Shown: positions 34,760 to 43,665, numbered from the stretch's first letter. The stretch: 64,000 nt of DNA from Streptomyces rubrogriseus (GCF_027947575.1 NZ_CP116256.1:6324001-6388000); one strand, 5' to 3'. Notes: generated by a model from the sequence alone, not told the origin. Made by a program: numbers and translations.

Positions 34760-35200
34760 GTGACCGGACGAAACCTGATCCTCCAGCGCGTCGTCGGCGC
34801 GCTGTACATCCTCGCGGGGATAGGCAAGTTCTTCCCGCAGCTGGAGTCGGTGGAAGGGCGCCTCGACGACGCCTCGGAAGCCAACGACGGGACCGTCATC
34901 TCCGGTCCCGTCGACTGGCTGGACCGCCACCCCACCGGCGTGATGTGGTTCGTCGCCGCGGCCATGGTCGCGGCGGGCCTCGCCCTGCTCTGGAACCGCC
35001 GGGGGCTCGTGATCGCCGCCCTCTACGGCCAGTTGCTGATGCTGGTGCTGTTCGTGGTGATCCTCGTGAGCAGTGTCCCCGAGATCCTGGTGATGGACGC
35101 GGCCTTCTTCGCCGCCGCGATCTACCTCCTGTACCGCTACCACGCGTCACCGGGCGCGCGTACCGCCACGCCCGCGGGCCCCACCCCGGAAGGCCGGTGA
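34760..35200 (+). CDS. redS: DoxX-like membrane protein (RedS position)
   Basis: 146 residues with about four hydrophobic segments: RVVGALYILAGIGKFF (~9-25), VMWFVAAAMVAAGLALLW (~60-78), LVIAALYGQLLMLVLFVVIL (~80-102) and an AAFFAAAIYLLY helix (~115-128). This is a DoxX/DUF-type four-helix profile. GTG at 34760 follows GGAAGAAG. It is the positional homologue of S. coelicolor SCO5885. Its role in prodiginine production is unknown. Its place in the operon and hydrophobicity suggest a membrane site for the pathway or protection against the product. Confidence 0.75.
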   Translation: MTGRNLILQRVVGALYILAGIGKFFPQLESVEGRLDDASEANDGTVISGPVDWLDRHPTGVMWFVAAAMVAAGLALLWNRRGLVIAALYGQLLMLVLFVVILVSSVPEILVMDAAFFAAAIYLLYRYHASPGARTATPAGPTPEGR

Positions 35201-35207
35201 CCCGGAC

Positions 35208-36098
35208 ATGACCTTCTCGATACCCGCCGACGCGCTCGACGCCCTGGAGGACGAGGTCGTACGGGCGCTGCGCACCACCGACGACCGGGCCCTGACCATC
35301 CTCGGCTACGGCGAGGTGACGCTGGTCCTGCGGCTGGAGACCGACGGGGGCACGTTCGCGTGCAAGCGGCTGCCGGTCTTCCCCGCCCAGGAACGGCTGG
35401 ACCGGCACTCCGCGCTGGTCGACGACTACGTCACGCGGCTGGACAAGGGCGGCGTGGCCGTCGCCGAGACCCGGATGTGGCACCGGCGGCTGCCGGGCGG
35501 CCGGGCCGTCGCCTACTGCGTCCAGGAGGCGCTGCCCGAGGACCGGCTGTGCTCACGGCTGCTGCACACGGCGGGCGAGGCGTGGTGCGAGGGGTTCTTC
35601 GCCCGGTTCCTGGACCGCGTCGAGGCGACCGTCACCCCGCGTCTGGGGCTCGACGGACAGGCCTCCAACTGGATCGACGTGGACGGCGAGTTGGTCTACC
35701 TGGACGTGACGACACCGCTCATCCGCGACGAGCGCGAGCGCGAACTCCTCGACGTGCCCCTGTTCTTCACCTCGCTGCCGTGGCTGGTGCGGGACGTGGT
35801 ACGGATGGCGATGACGAAGTCGATCTTCGACAAGTTCTACACGCCGCGCGGTGTGGTCCTCGACTTCCTCGGCAACCTGCACAAGGAACGGCTGGACCAC
35901 CTGGTCCCCCGCTTCCTGGAGCAGGCCAACGCCCGCCTGGACCGCCCGCTGGACGCCGATGAGGTCAGGGCCTACTACCGGGAAGACGCACGGATGTGGG
36001 AACTCATCCAGCGGCTGCGCAAGGCGGACCGTTTCGTGCACAACAAGATCCTGCGCCGCCCGTATCCGTTCCTGCTGCCCCGCCATGTCGCGCGTTGA
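35208..36098 (+). CDS. redT: RedT-like protein with kinase/phosphotransferase-type fold, role unknown
   Basis: 296 residues. A glycine-containing strand GYGEVTLVL (~33-41) followed by FACKRLP (~51) resembles the ATP-binding start of aminoglycoside-phosphotransferase-like kinases. GQASNWIDVDGELVYLDVTTP (~156) resembles their catalytic N and metal-binding D. The usual HxD catalytic loop is not seen intact, so activity is uncertain. ATG is 7 bp after redS, and its stop overlaps redU by 14 bp. The S. coelicolor counterpart (SCO5884 position) has no settled function that I know of. Confidence 0.78.
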   Translation: MTFSIPADALDALEDEVVRALRTTDDRALTILGYGEVTLVLRLETDGGTFACKRLPVFPAQERLDRHSALVDDYVTRLDKGGVAVAETRMWHRRLPGGRAVAYCVQEALPEDRLCSRLLHTAGEAWCEGFFARFLDRVEATVTPRLGLDGQASNWIDVDGELVYLDVTTPLIRDERERELLDVPLFFTSLPWLVRDVVRMAMTKSIFDKFYTPRGVVLDFLGNLHKERLDHLVPRFLEQANARLDRPLDADEVRAYYREDARMWELIQRLRKADRFVHNKILRRPYPFLLPRHVAR

Positions 36099-36870
36099 GA
36101 CCCTGACGGGCCAGGTGGTTCTCGACGCGTCGCGTCCGCTGTGGATCACGCACCTGATGCCGGACCCACGGCGGCTCACCCTCGCGGTGGTGTCCATCGC
36201 CCGGCTGCGCGAGCGCGGCCCGCACGGCCTTGCCGCCCTGCGGGCCCGGTATCTGACGTCCGCCGAGACGGAGCAGGCCGCGACCCTGCGCGCCCCCCGC
36301 CGGCGCGTCGAGTGGCTGGCCGGACGGCTCGCCCTCAAACACGCCGTCAGTGCCCACGGCAGACGGCACTGGGGCCTGGCCCGGGAACCCCGCACCGTCG
36401 AGGTGGGCGCCGTGACCGGGGGGCTTCAGGGCGGCCGGCCGGTCGTGGACGCGCCGGTCGAGGTGGGCCTGACGCACTCGGGGGACTTCGCGGTCGCCGT
36501 GTGCGGACCGCACGCGGTCGGCGTCGACCTGGAACACGACCGTCCCATGCCGCCGACGCTCGCCAGGGTGCTCGACGAGGAGTGCGACCCGCGGGCACCG
36601 ACGCCCGACGCCCGGCGCCTCGCGGCCATGCCCGCCACACTGCGCTGGACGTGCAAGGAGGCCGTGCTCAAGTACTACGGCTTCGGACTTCGGATCGACG
36701 CCGGTGAGGTCGCGCTGACCGGCTGGCTGCCGGACGGCCGCTTCACCTGGCGGCCCGGGGGTGGGCTGCTGCGCCACGCCCCCGTCGCCGAGACGCGGCG
36801 GCCGGCCGGGTGGGCCGGCGTGATCGCCGGCCACCACCTGGCGCTGGTGGAAAGGCCGTTGGGCGGCTGA
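36085..36870 (+). CDS. redU: RedU: Sfp-type 4'-phosphopantetheinyl transferase
   Basis: 261 residues. The Sfp signatures are intact: VGVDLE (~150) for magnesium and WTCKEAVLKYYGFGLR (~191-206). It converts the apo carriers of the pathway to holo form; in S. coelicolor RedU is needed for the RedO carrier. ATG at 36085 lies inside the end of redT (14-bp overlap). The 101-bp gap to redV carries a purine-rich ribosome binding site. Confidence 0.92.
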   Translation: MSRVETLTGQVVLDASRPLWITHLMPDPRRLTLAVVSIARLRERGPHGLAALRARYLTSAETEQAATLRAPRRRVEWLAGRLALKHAVSAHGRRHWGLAREPRTVEVGAVTGGLQGGRPVVDAPVEVGLTHSGDFAVAVCGPHAVGVDLEHDRPMPPTLARVLDEECDPRAPTPDARRLAAMPATLRWTCKEAVLKYYGFGLRIDAGEVALTGWLPDGRFTWRPGGGLLRHAPVAETRRPAGWAGVIAGHHLALVERPLGG

Positions 36871-36971
36871 GCCGCGCCCGCCTTCCGGGTGTCGCGGCGT
36901 TCCGGGCGGGCGCACCGCCCCGGTGGTTCACCGCGTGCACGGCATACGAAGAGGAGGAAGAGGAGACCGTC

Positions 36972-38156
36972 ATGACGACCCGCAGGACAGACCACACGGC
37001 CGCAGCCGTGTCCACGTTCGCCCAGGCGCTGGAGACGGCGGCCGGAGCGGCGGCGCTGAGTCCCTCCTCCCACAACTGCCAGCCGTGGGGCCTGGGCCGT
37101 GCCACGAGCACGGAGGCCCGCCGGGCGGCGGCGGACCTGACCGGCGCGGAAGCGGACGAGTACCTGGTCCTGGCCCTCGACCGCGAGCGGGAGCTGACGG
37201 CGCTGGCCGCGCACGCGGTGGAGATGGAGGTCAGCTGCGGCGTCTACTGGCGGATCCTGCTCCGCACTCTGGCGGCCCAGGGCTGGACGACGGCGGCGGT
37301 ACGTGTCCTGGACGGCGACGGGGACCCCGGTGCGGTGGGACTGCCCGGCGGCCGCCCGTTCGGTGCCGGATGGCCGACGGCGTGGACGCCGCTGTGCGTG
37401 GTGGCGCTGCGCCCCGGGCCGCCCTCCGGAGAACGGCCGGCCGACCTGCGCGAGAGCGCGCTCGCCCGCCGCACCCACCGCGGGCCCTACGGGCGGGAGC
37501 CGCTGGCCCCCGGGCTGCTGCGCGACCTGGAGGAGCCGGCCGCACCCGGAGCCGCGGCACACCCGGTCCACCTCCGGCACCTGACCGAGCGGCGCGACCT
37601 GCGGGCCTTCGCGGCGTTCGTCGCCCGGCACGCGGGACGCGACTTCGGGCACCGGGCCGCCTGGCGGGAGACCCACTCCTTCGTCCGCCGGGACACCGCG
37701 GACGCGACCGCGCGGGGCGACGGGTTCACGCTGGAGCAGCTCTTCGGGCCCATGTCCCGGCCGCGCCGGGCGGCGACGCGCCTCGCGCTGGCCCCGACGA
37801 CGATGCACCTGCTGGGCAAGGTCGGCTACCACCGGGTGCTGGCCGCCGGTCTCGCCGACGTCGTGCGCCGCACTCCGGCCGTGGTGACCATGGGCTTCGC
37901 CGGGCAGGCGCCCACACGGGCGGAGCAGCTCGAGGGCGGGGCGCGGCTGGCCGACTACTGGTGGCGGGCGACCCGCCACGGCCTGTCCCTGCACCCCATC
38001 AGCATCGTCCTCCAGCACGACGACCTGCGCGGCCGGCTGGAGCGGGAACTCTCCCTGCCCGGCCGCACCTTCTTCGTGAGCCGGGTCGGTGTGGCCGGCT
38101 CGCCCGCGCCGCGCTCCCACCGGCGCGCGGACGCCGCCGTGCATGTGTCCTTCTGA
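36972..38156 (+). CDS. redV: RedV: Acg/nitroreductase-like flavin oxidoreductase
   Basis: 394 residues, two nitroreductase-like halves of the Acg FMN-binding type. The N-terminal half has SPSSHNCQPW (~28-37), typical of that family's flavin site; the C-terminal half has TMGFAGQAPTRAEQLEGGARL. ATG at 36972 follows a very strong GAGGAGGAAGAGGAG. In the proposed S. coelicolor pathway RedV carries out an oxidation step during bipyrrole formation on the way to MBC; the exact step is less certain than for its neighbours. It is the last gene of the rightward operon. Confidence 0.85.
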   Translation: MTTRRTDHTAAAVSTFAQALETAAGAAALSPSSHNCQPWGLGRATSTEARRAAADLTGAEADEYLVLALDRERELTALAAHAVEMEVSCGVYWRILLRTLAAQGWTTAAVRVLDGDGDPGAVGLPGGRPFGAGWPTAWTPLCVVALRPGPPSGERPADLRESALARRTHRGPYGREPLAPGLLRDLEEPAAPGAAAHPVHLRHLTERRDLRAFAAFVARHAGRDFGHRAAWRETHSFVRRDTADATARGDGFTLEQLFGPMSRPRRAATRLALAPTTMHLLGKVGYHRVLAAGLADVVRRTPAVVTMGFAGQAPTRAEQLEGGARLADYWWRATRHGLSLHPISIVLQHDDLRGRLERELSLPGRTFFVSRVGVAGSPAPRSHRRADAAVHVSF

Positions 38157-38261
38157 GCGGAGCGGGTACGAGAGAGGCGGCATTCACACGTTTCGCGACA
38201 AGATCTTCTTGAGGTGGAAACCACTTCGTATCAGTCTCTCACCAGGGCCTCGCAAGCCCCT

Positions 38262-38289
38262 CTCCAAGTGTGCACACGCGTGCTAAGTT
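38262..38289 (+). promoter_or_regulatory. candidate redZ promoter with embedded palindrome
   Basis: TAAGTT (38284-38289) is a fair -10 hexamer; CTCCAA (38262-38267) 16 bp upstream could be the -35. The spacer holds the perfect 10-bp palindrome GTGTGCACAC (38268-38277), a possible repressor or activator site. Transcription from this -10 would start at about 38296-38297, on the ATG of the leader ORF. The rest of the 38157-38409 gap shows nothing else definite. Confidence 0.4.
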
Positions 38290-38296
38290 TGGCCGC

Positions 38297-38413
38297 ATGA
38301 CGCATATCGGGGGAATCGCAAAGAAAGGTGTCCGGGATCGACTTGCCGCCGTCGGCACCGGCCCGCGCGCCATGTACGGTCCTCATCCTTCCTGGACGAA
38401 AGTCAACGTATGA
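38297..38413 (+). CDS. 38-codon leader ORF coupled to redZ
   Basis: ATG at 38297 opens a 38-codon frame (MTHIGGIAKKGVRDRL...) whose TGA (38411-38413) overlaps the redZ ATG (38410-38412) as ATGA. The candidate -10 ends 7 nt before this ATG, which would make the message leaderless. redZ has only a weak GAAAG before its start, so ribosomes finishing the leader could supply redZ translation. The peptide has no recognisable family. Interpretation is inference. Confidence 0.4.
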   Translation: MTHIGGIAKKGVRDRLAAVGTGPRAMYGPHPSWTKVNV

Positions 38414-39063
38414 CGACCCGCGTCCTGGTGTGCTGCGACCGCGTCATCCTGGGCGAGGGAATGCGCGCATTGCTGGAGCGGCACGACATGAAGGTGCAGG
38501 TGGAGACCACCCTGCGCGGCTCGCTGGTCACGGCGGCGGAGACCGGGCCCGACATTCTGGTCGGCGTCGCCCCACTGTTCACCATGGACAGCATCGACAA
38601 GCTCACGGAACTCGCGCGACTCGGCAAGACCCTTTTGCTGACCAAGCCCGAGAATACCCACCGCGCATTCGAGGCGCTCCGCGTCGGAGTACGCGCGGTG
38701 TTGTCGGCCGAAACGTCGGTCGAAGAGCTGGTGCACGTCATCAGAACCATCACCGAAGTCAATGCCATAATCGCTCCGGAAGAGGCACAGGAGGCTCTGA
38801 CGCGCTATTGGCGCAGCAAGGCCCCGAAGAACCTCCGCCCCGAACTGACCCCTCGGGAAACGGAAGTTCTTCTCTTACTGACCCAGGGCAAGACGAACAC
38901 CGAGATGGCCGCGACCCTCTCCGTCTCGCCCACCACCGTCAGGTCCCACGTACACCGGGTCCTGCGCAAACTGGGCGCGGCGACCCGCGCGCAGGCCGTC
39001 GCCATCGCCTACGAGTCGGGTCTCCTGGGCACCTGCCCGGGTTACGGCACTCCGACCCGCTGA
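38410..39063 (+). CDS. redZ: RedZ: orphan NarL-type regulator with TTA codon
   Basis: 217 residues. The N-terminal receiver-like domain (~1-120) lacks the phospho-acceptor: the strand that should end in Asp reads DILVGVAPLF, and the conserved Lys region reads AVLSAETS. It is therefore a pseudo-receiver. The C-terminal LuxR-type HTH (~145-205) is intact: LTPRETEVLLLLTQGKTN and VSPTTVRSHVHRVLRKLGA. Codon 156 is TTA (38875-38877), as expected for a bldA-dependent gene. In S. coelicolor RedZ activates redD and its DNA binding is inhibited by the prodiginine product, giving end-product feedback. Confidence 0.93.
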   Translation: MTTRVLVCCDRVILGEGMRALLERHDMKVQVETTLRGSLVTAAETGPDILVGVAPLFTMDSIDKLTELARLGKTLLLTKPENTHRAFEALRVGVRAVLSAETSVEELVHVIRTITEVNAIIAPEEAQEALTRYWRSKAPKNLRPELTPRETEVLLLLTQGKTNTEMAATLSVSPTTVRSHVHRVLRKLGAATRAQAVAIAYESGLLGTCPGYGTPTR

Positions 39064-39117
39064 ATGCCCCGGTCCGGCCGTGCCGCTTCGCGTTCCGTGC
39101 GGCCCGGCCGGGCATCG
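39064..39117. terminator. imperfect hairpin between convergent redZ and redY
   Basis: Starting directly after the redZ stop, ATGCCC pairs with GGGCAT at the far end and GGCCG/CGGCC-type pairs lie inside, giving a long GC-rich imperfect stem around TTCGCGTTCCGT. Its position between two convergent stops fits a bidirectional terminator. Confidence 0.45.
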
Positions 39118-39134
39118 CGCACCACAGCCCTTTG

Positions 39135-39455
39135 TCAGGTCCGTGCCTGGTAGCCGGGTTCCAGGAGTTCGCCGCTCATCTCCTCGACGACCGTCGCCAT
39201 CGTGTCGAACACGGCGACCAGGTCCTGAAAGGCCGCCGTTTTCATGTCCCGGGCGAATTCGTCCGGCCCGGTCACCGAGATGCTCTCGAAGTAGTGGAAT
39301 GGAGCATCCTGTTCCGTGCTCACCCGGTGCACGGCGAAGGCCCGCACACTCGGCAGCCGGGGACAGGTCGCGTAGTCGACGTCCCGGACCCAGGCTTCGA
39401 AGCGGGCCGGGTCCACTCCGTCGTGCAGACGAATGCGGTGGATGATGACGTCCAT
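39135..39455 (-). CDS. redY: RedY: small ferredoxin-like-fold protein
   Basis: 106 residues. The start MDVIIHRIRLHDGVDPARFEAWV and the HYFESISV strand suggest a dimeric alpha+beta barrel (EthD/ABM-like) fold. No catalytic residues are obvious; CPRLPSV holds the only cysteine. It is the last gene of the redD-X-W-Y run, 24 bp after redW. A function in the S. coelicolor pathway has not been settled to my knowledge; small barrels of this kind often assist cyclisation or oxidation steps. Confidence 0.82.
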   Translation of the reverse strand: MDVIIHRIRLHDGVDPARFEAWVRDVDYATCPRLPSVRAFAVHRVSTEQDAPFHYFESISVTGPDEFARDMKTAAFQDLVAVFDTMATVVEEMSGELLEPGYQART

Positions 39456-39479
39456 GTCTCGGTCTCCCTGACTGTGCGT

Positions 39480-40655
39480 TCAGCGGCGGGCCGTGGGGCG
39501 CCGGCGCCCGAGGCCCAGCGCTCGCGCGACGTTGTTCTTCTGGATCTCGTTGGTGCCGGAGAAGATCCGGGCGGGCAGCGCGTCCCGCAGCAGGGTCTCC
39601 GCCTCCCCGTCCATGATCCCCAGCCCGCCTCTCAACTGGACCGCGTCCAGTCCGAGTTGTACGGCTGCCTCACTGACCGCGATCTTCGCGAGGGCCGGGC
39701 CGACCTCGTCCGCCGTGCCGTCGGACAGGGACCGGGCGGCGCGGTACAGGAGCAGCCGGGCCCCCTCGTAGCGGCCCAGCATGTCGACGATGCGGTGGCT
39801 GACCGCCTGGAAGCCGCCGATGGGTGAGCCGAACTGCTCACGGTCCCGGACGTGGTCCACGGTGGACTCCAGCACGCGGCGCATCGCTCCGAGGTAGGCC
39901 GCGAAGAGGCAGGTGCGCTCCCATTTCATCGAGGAGGAGAAGATGCTCGCCCCGGAGCCCTCCGCCCCCAGCACCGCGCCGGCCGGGACGAAGCAGTCGT
40001 CGAAGTGGACGTCGGCGGTGGGAGAACCGCGCAAACCCACCTTGTCGTAGGGACGGCCCACCGTGAGTCCCGGGGTGGAGGCCTCGACCAGGAAGGTGGT
40101 CAGTCCGAAGAAGCCGCCCCGCGGATCGGTGGCGGCCTGCACCACGAACACGTCGGCCACGGGGGCGTTGGTGATGAAGCACTTGGAGCCGCTGAGCACA
40201 TGGCCGTCGTCGGCGGGGCGGGCGCGGGTGCGCAGGTGCAGCGCGTCCGAACCGGCCTCCGGCTCGGTGATGGCGTGCGCGGCGATCCGCTCGCCGGAGC
40301 ACAGGGCGGGCAGCCACGCGGCGCGCTGTTCCCCGGTGCCGAACTCGACGATCGGCATGACGGCGGCGAACAGGTGCGCGGCGACCGAGAAGGCGAAGCC
40401 GGTGTCCGCGCAGCCGTAGCCGAGCGCCTCCATCGTGGCGGCCGCGGACACCGCGTCCAGACCGCTGCCGCCGTACTCACCGGGCACGGTGGTGCCCGTC
40501 AGGCCCTGCTTGCCGGCCAGCAGCCATCGCCGCCGGAAGTCCTCGGCATCGTCGAAACGGCCGGAGGAGTCCAGCTCGCGCCGGGCGAACCGCACGACCA
40601 TGTCGCGCAGTTCCCTGGTCTCGGTGTCGAACCCGGCGTCGAAGTCGAAGTTCAT
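39480..40655 (-). CDS. redW: RedW: L-prolyl-carrier dehydrogenase (acyl-CoA dehydrogenase family)
   Basis: 391 residues, full-length acyl-CoA dehydrogenase fold. Flavin and substrate motifs: [15 protein letters not shown] (~130), [14 protein letters not shown] (~155), and the C-terminal [30 protein letters not shown] split over ~345-375. It oxidises L-prolyl-RedO to pyrrolyl-2-carboxyl-RedO with four-electron removal. ATG overlaps the redX stop (ATGA). Confidence 0.93.
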   Translation of the reverse strand: MNFDFDAGFDTETRELRDMVVRFARRELDSSGRFDDAEDFRRRWLLAGKQGLTGTTVPGEYGGSGLDAVSAAATMEALGYGCADTGFAFSVAAHLFAAVMPIVEFGTGEQRAAWLPALCSGERIAAHAITEPEAGSDALHLRTRARPADDGHVLSGSKCFITNAPVADVFVVQAATDPRGGFFGLTTFLVEASTPGLTVGRPYDKVGLRGSPTADVHFDDCFVPAGAVLGAEGSGASIFSSSMKWERTCLFAAYLGAMRRVLESTVDHVRDREQFGSPIGGFQAVSHRIVDMLGRYEGARLLLYRAARSLSDGTADEVGPALAKIAVSEAAVQLGLDAVQLRGGLGIMDGEAETLLRDALPARIFSGTNEIQKNNVARALGLGRRRPTARR

Positions 40656-43648
40656 CGCGTTGCGTCCGTGCCTTCCTCGATCAACAGGTGGTAATTGATG
40701 CCGCCGGTCCCGAACGCGCTCACCGCGGCGCGCCGCGGCCGGCCCGCCCGGGCGGGCCAGGGCCCGGCTTCGGTGGCCACCCGCGCGGGGACGGCGTCCA
40801 GGGCGAGGTCGGGGCTGAGTTCGTGCAGGTTGACGCTGGGAGGCAGGGTGGCCTGCCGCAACGCCTGGAGTGTGCGCAGCAGTCCGGCCGCGCCGGCCGC
40901 CGCGAAGGTGTGGCCGAGGAAGGACTTGGCGGATCCGATGTGCAGCGGTGCCCTACGCCGTCCCGTGCCGTAGACCTGTGCGGCGGCGGCGACCTCCACG
41001 CGGTCGCCCAGGCGGGTGCCGGTGCCGTGGGCCTCCAGGTAGTCCACCTCGTCGGGGCCGAAGTCGACCTGGGCGAAGGCCTGCCGTACGGCCCGTGCCT
41101 GGCCGTCGGCGTCGGGGGCGATCAGCGACTTCGCGTCGTTGGACGCGCCGACCGCGCGGAGCACTCCGAACACCCGGTCACCGTCGCGGCGGGCGTCCGT
41201 CAGGCGCTTGAGCAGGAAGAGCGCGCAGCCGTCGCCCGGAGTGAAGCCGTCGGCGCCGGCGTCGAAGGGGGTGATCCTGCTGTGCGACAGCAGGCCCAGC
41301 GAGGAGCAGAGCACCATGTCCCGCGCGTTGCACGGCAGTTCCACGCCACCGGCCACGGCGTAGTCGGCCCCGCCGGAGCGCAGCCGCCCCACGGCCACGT
41401 CGACGGCGGCCAGCGAGGAGGCGCAGGCCGCCTCCACCGCCACCGGTACGGCGTCCAGGCCGTGTTCGTTGCCGAGGAGCGCCGCGATACCGCTGGCGAC
41501 GCAGCCGTCCCAGGTGGTCGGCAGATCGACGGGCCCGGGATCGCCGAAACGGTCCCGCACGAGCTTGGTCACCGCTTCGACGTCGTCCGGCCCCAGTGCG
41601 GCGAGCGCGGCGAGGGAGCGGACGTCCGCCTCCAGGTCGTCGAGGCACAGGCCGGTGTGCAGTCGGCGTTCCCTGGACAGGCCCAGGTTGCTGCCGACGA
41701 CGACGGTTCCGGCGCCGTCGAGTGCGTGCGGGCCACGCCCGTAGCGGGCGAACATCTCGGCGGCCACGTCGAGTCCGAGGCGCTGGGCCGCGTCCGTCGC
41801 CGCGTACCGGTGCGGGGGGATGCGCAGCCCGGCGGGCGGCTGCGTCGGGACCGGGACCGGCGCGCCCAGGTCGGTGTAACTGCGCCCGAGGGCGAGCGCG
41901 CCGGGGGCGTGGTAGAGGTCCCGGTCGAACGACTCGGCCGGCAACGGCCCGATCCGGTCACGCCCCGAGAGCATGGTCCGCCAGAACCCGTCCGCGTCGG
42001 GCGAGTCGGCGAAACGACCACCGAACCCGACGATCGCGATGGGCTCCGCCTGCCACGCCCCGGCCTCCCGGCCCGCGGTGGACGCCTCCCCTCCGGGGAA
42101 CCGCCGCCGGGCCGCACCGCCGAGGTGCGCGTCGGCGCCCGCCCCCTGGGGCACGGAGGCGGCCGGTGCGGCTTCCTCCAGGAGCACGTGGCAGACGGTG
42201 CCGGTCAGTGAGGCGCCGAGGACCGCGGCGCGCCGGGGCGTGCCGTCGGTGGACGGCTCCCAGGGCTCGGCCGCGCGCGGGACGCGGAACGGACCGGCCG
42301 CCGGAGCGGGGTCCGTGCCGGGCCGCACCGGCGGGACGGTGCGGTGGTGCAGGGCCAGCGCCGCCTTGGTGACACCGGCGAGCCCGGCGTTGGCGAAGGT
42401 GTGGCCGAGCCGGTCGCGCACGGTGCCCACGGCCACCGAGTCCCGGGGCGCACCGGCGTGGATCCCGGCGATCGCCTCCTGTTCGGCGCGCCCCACGGCG
42501 GCCGTGCCGTATCCGGCGCACTCGACGAGCCGTACGGACCCCGGCGCGGCGTCCGCCGTACGGTGCGCGGCCTCGGCGGCGGCCCGGCGGTGCGCGGCCG
42601 ACAGCGAGTAGCGGAAGGTCCCCGGCCGCGCCTCGTGCCGCAGGGCGCAGTCCAGGACCGACGCGTACACGCGGTCGCCGTCCCGCTCCGCGGTCGTCCG
42701 GCGCTTGAGCAGCAGCGCCCCGAGCCCCTCCGTGAGGACGGGAGCGTCCCCGGCGCCCGCCTCGCCGGGCCGGGCGGCGAACCCCTTGGCCGCCAGCGCC
42801 CGCCGCGCGAAACGGCCCTCGTCGCGCTGCCCCACCACGACCAGGACGGCTTCGGCGAGTCCCGCGCGCAGGCTGTCCACGGCGTGCGCGAGAGCCAGGT
42901 ACGAGGTGGCGTCCGCCGACTCGACGGCGAGGGTGCGACCGCGCAGCTTGAAGGCCGACGCGATGCGGGCCGGGATCGTACTGGCCATCTCGCCCACCCG
43001 GTCGTGCGGTGAGGCGCCCAGCCGGCGCGACAGCGCGTCGTTGAGTTCCTGCCCGGCGGCCCGCGCGTCGATGCCGGTGTCGCGCCAGGTGCCGTCCGCG
43101 AGGACCTTGGTCAGGTCCCGGGCGTAGCGGGCGCCGTCGACGCGCAGGGCGTTGGCGTACTGGCGGTCCAGGCCGAGGCAGGTGCCCACGACGACGTCCG
43201 TGCGCCCGCGGTCGGCACGGGCGCCGGTGGCGTCGTCGAGGCACTGGCGGGCCGCCTCCACCATGAGCAGTTGCAGGCGGGCCATGGAGGCGGCCTGGGC
43301 CGGCGGGATCCCGAACCGTGCCACGTCGACCTCGATGTCGCCGAGGCCGCCGGGCGCGGGTCCGGTGCCGGAGGCCGGCGCCGAACCGTCGGCGACCAGC
43401 AGCCGCCACAGGTCCTCGACGCCGTGGGCCCCCGGATAGAAGGCGGACATCCCGACGATGGCGATCGGTTCGGCGGGGCCCGGCGCCGCCGACGCCGTGG
43501 CCGTATCCGTGGCAGTGCCCGTATCCGTGGCTGTGCCCGTATCCGTGGCTGTGGCTGTGGCTGTGTCCGTGACTGTGCCTGTGCCTGTGCCTGTGGCTGT
43601 GTCGTTGTCTGACAACTTCTCGTTCCTGTTCACGTGGGCGCCGCGCAT
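40652..43648 (-). CDS. redX: RedX: tandem ketosynthase for bipyrrole assembly
   Basis: About 998 residues. An unusual Thr/Ala/Asp repeat (~15-50) leads into two ketosynthase-like halves, as in PigJ. The first (from [14 protein letters not shown]) has lost its catalytic residues: the Cys position reads VESADATS and the HGTGT position reads ECAGYGT. The second (from [15 protein letters not shown]) keeps Cys in [21 protein letters not shown] and GHTFAAAG. It joins pyrrole-2-carboxyl from RedO with the malonyl unit on RedN. ATG at 43648 is chosen as the first reasonable start after the redD stop (18 bp); GTG at 43633 is the alternative. No strong ribosome binding site is seen for either. Confidence 0.9.
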   Translation of the reverse strand: MRGAHVNRNEKLSDNDTATGTGTGTVTDTATATATDTGTATDTGTATDTATASAAPGPAEPIAIVGMSAFYPGAHGVEDLWRLLVADGSAPASGTGPAPGGLGDIEVDVARFGIPPAQAASMARLQLLMVEAARQCLDDATGARADRGRTDVVVGTCLGLDRQYANALRVDGARYARDLTKVLADGTWRDTGIDARAAGQELNDALSRRLGASPHDRVGEMASTIPARIASAFKLRGRTLAVESADATSYLALAHAVDSLRAGLAEAVLVVVGQRDEGRFARRALAAKGFAARPGEAGAGDAPVLTEGLGALLLKRRTTAERDGDRVYASVLDCALRHEARPGTFRYSLSAAHRRAAAEAAHRTADAAPGSVRLVECAGYGTAAVGRAEQEAIAGIHAGAPRDSVAVGTVRDRLGHTFANAGLAGVTKAALALHHRTVPPVRPGTDPAPAAGPFRVPRAAEPWEPSTDGTPRRAAVLGASLTGTVCHVLLEEAAPAASVPQGAGADAHLGGAARRRFPGGEASTAGREAGAWQAEPIAIVGFGGRFADSPDADGFWRTMLSGRDRIGPLPAESFDRDLYHAPGALALGRSYTDLGAPVPVPTQPPAGLRIPPHRYAATDAAQRLGLDVAAEMFARYGRGPHALDGAGTVVVGSNLGLSRERRLHTGLCLDDLEADVRSLAALAALGPDDVEAVTKLVRDRFGDPGPVDLPTTWDGCVASGIAALLGNEHGLDAVPVAVEAACASSLAAVDVAVGRLRSGGADYAVAGGVELPCNARDMVLCSSLGLLSHSRITPFDAGADGFTPGDGCALFLLKRLTDARRDGDRVFGVLRAVGASNDAKSLIAPDADGQARAVRQAFAQVDFGPDEVDYLEAHGTGTRLGDRVEVAAAAQVYGTGRRRAPLHIGSAKSFLGHTFAAAGAAGLLRTLQALRQATLPPSVNLHELSPDLALDAVPARVATEAGPWPARAGRPRRAAVSAFGTGGINYHLLIEEGTDATR
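43497..43604 (-). repeat. hexanucleotide tandem repeat inside the redX 5' end
   Basis: Eighteen 6-bp units of the form GTGNNN/GTANNN on the + strand. The first nine fall into three near-identical 18-bp units (43497-43514, 43515-43532, 43533-43550). On the coding strand they give a low-complexity run of TA, TD and TG dipeptides. All units are multiples of 3, so copy-number change would keep frame. Confidence 0.85.
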
Positions 43649-43665
43649 GGCCGGGCCGCGGGTCG

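Noticed and set aside
43494..43604. Short tandem repeats considered as a possible CRISPR
   Set aside because: The units are 6/18 bp with no unique spacers and they lie inside the redX coding sequence. No CRISPR-like repeat-spacer array was found anywhere in the window.
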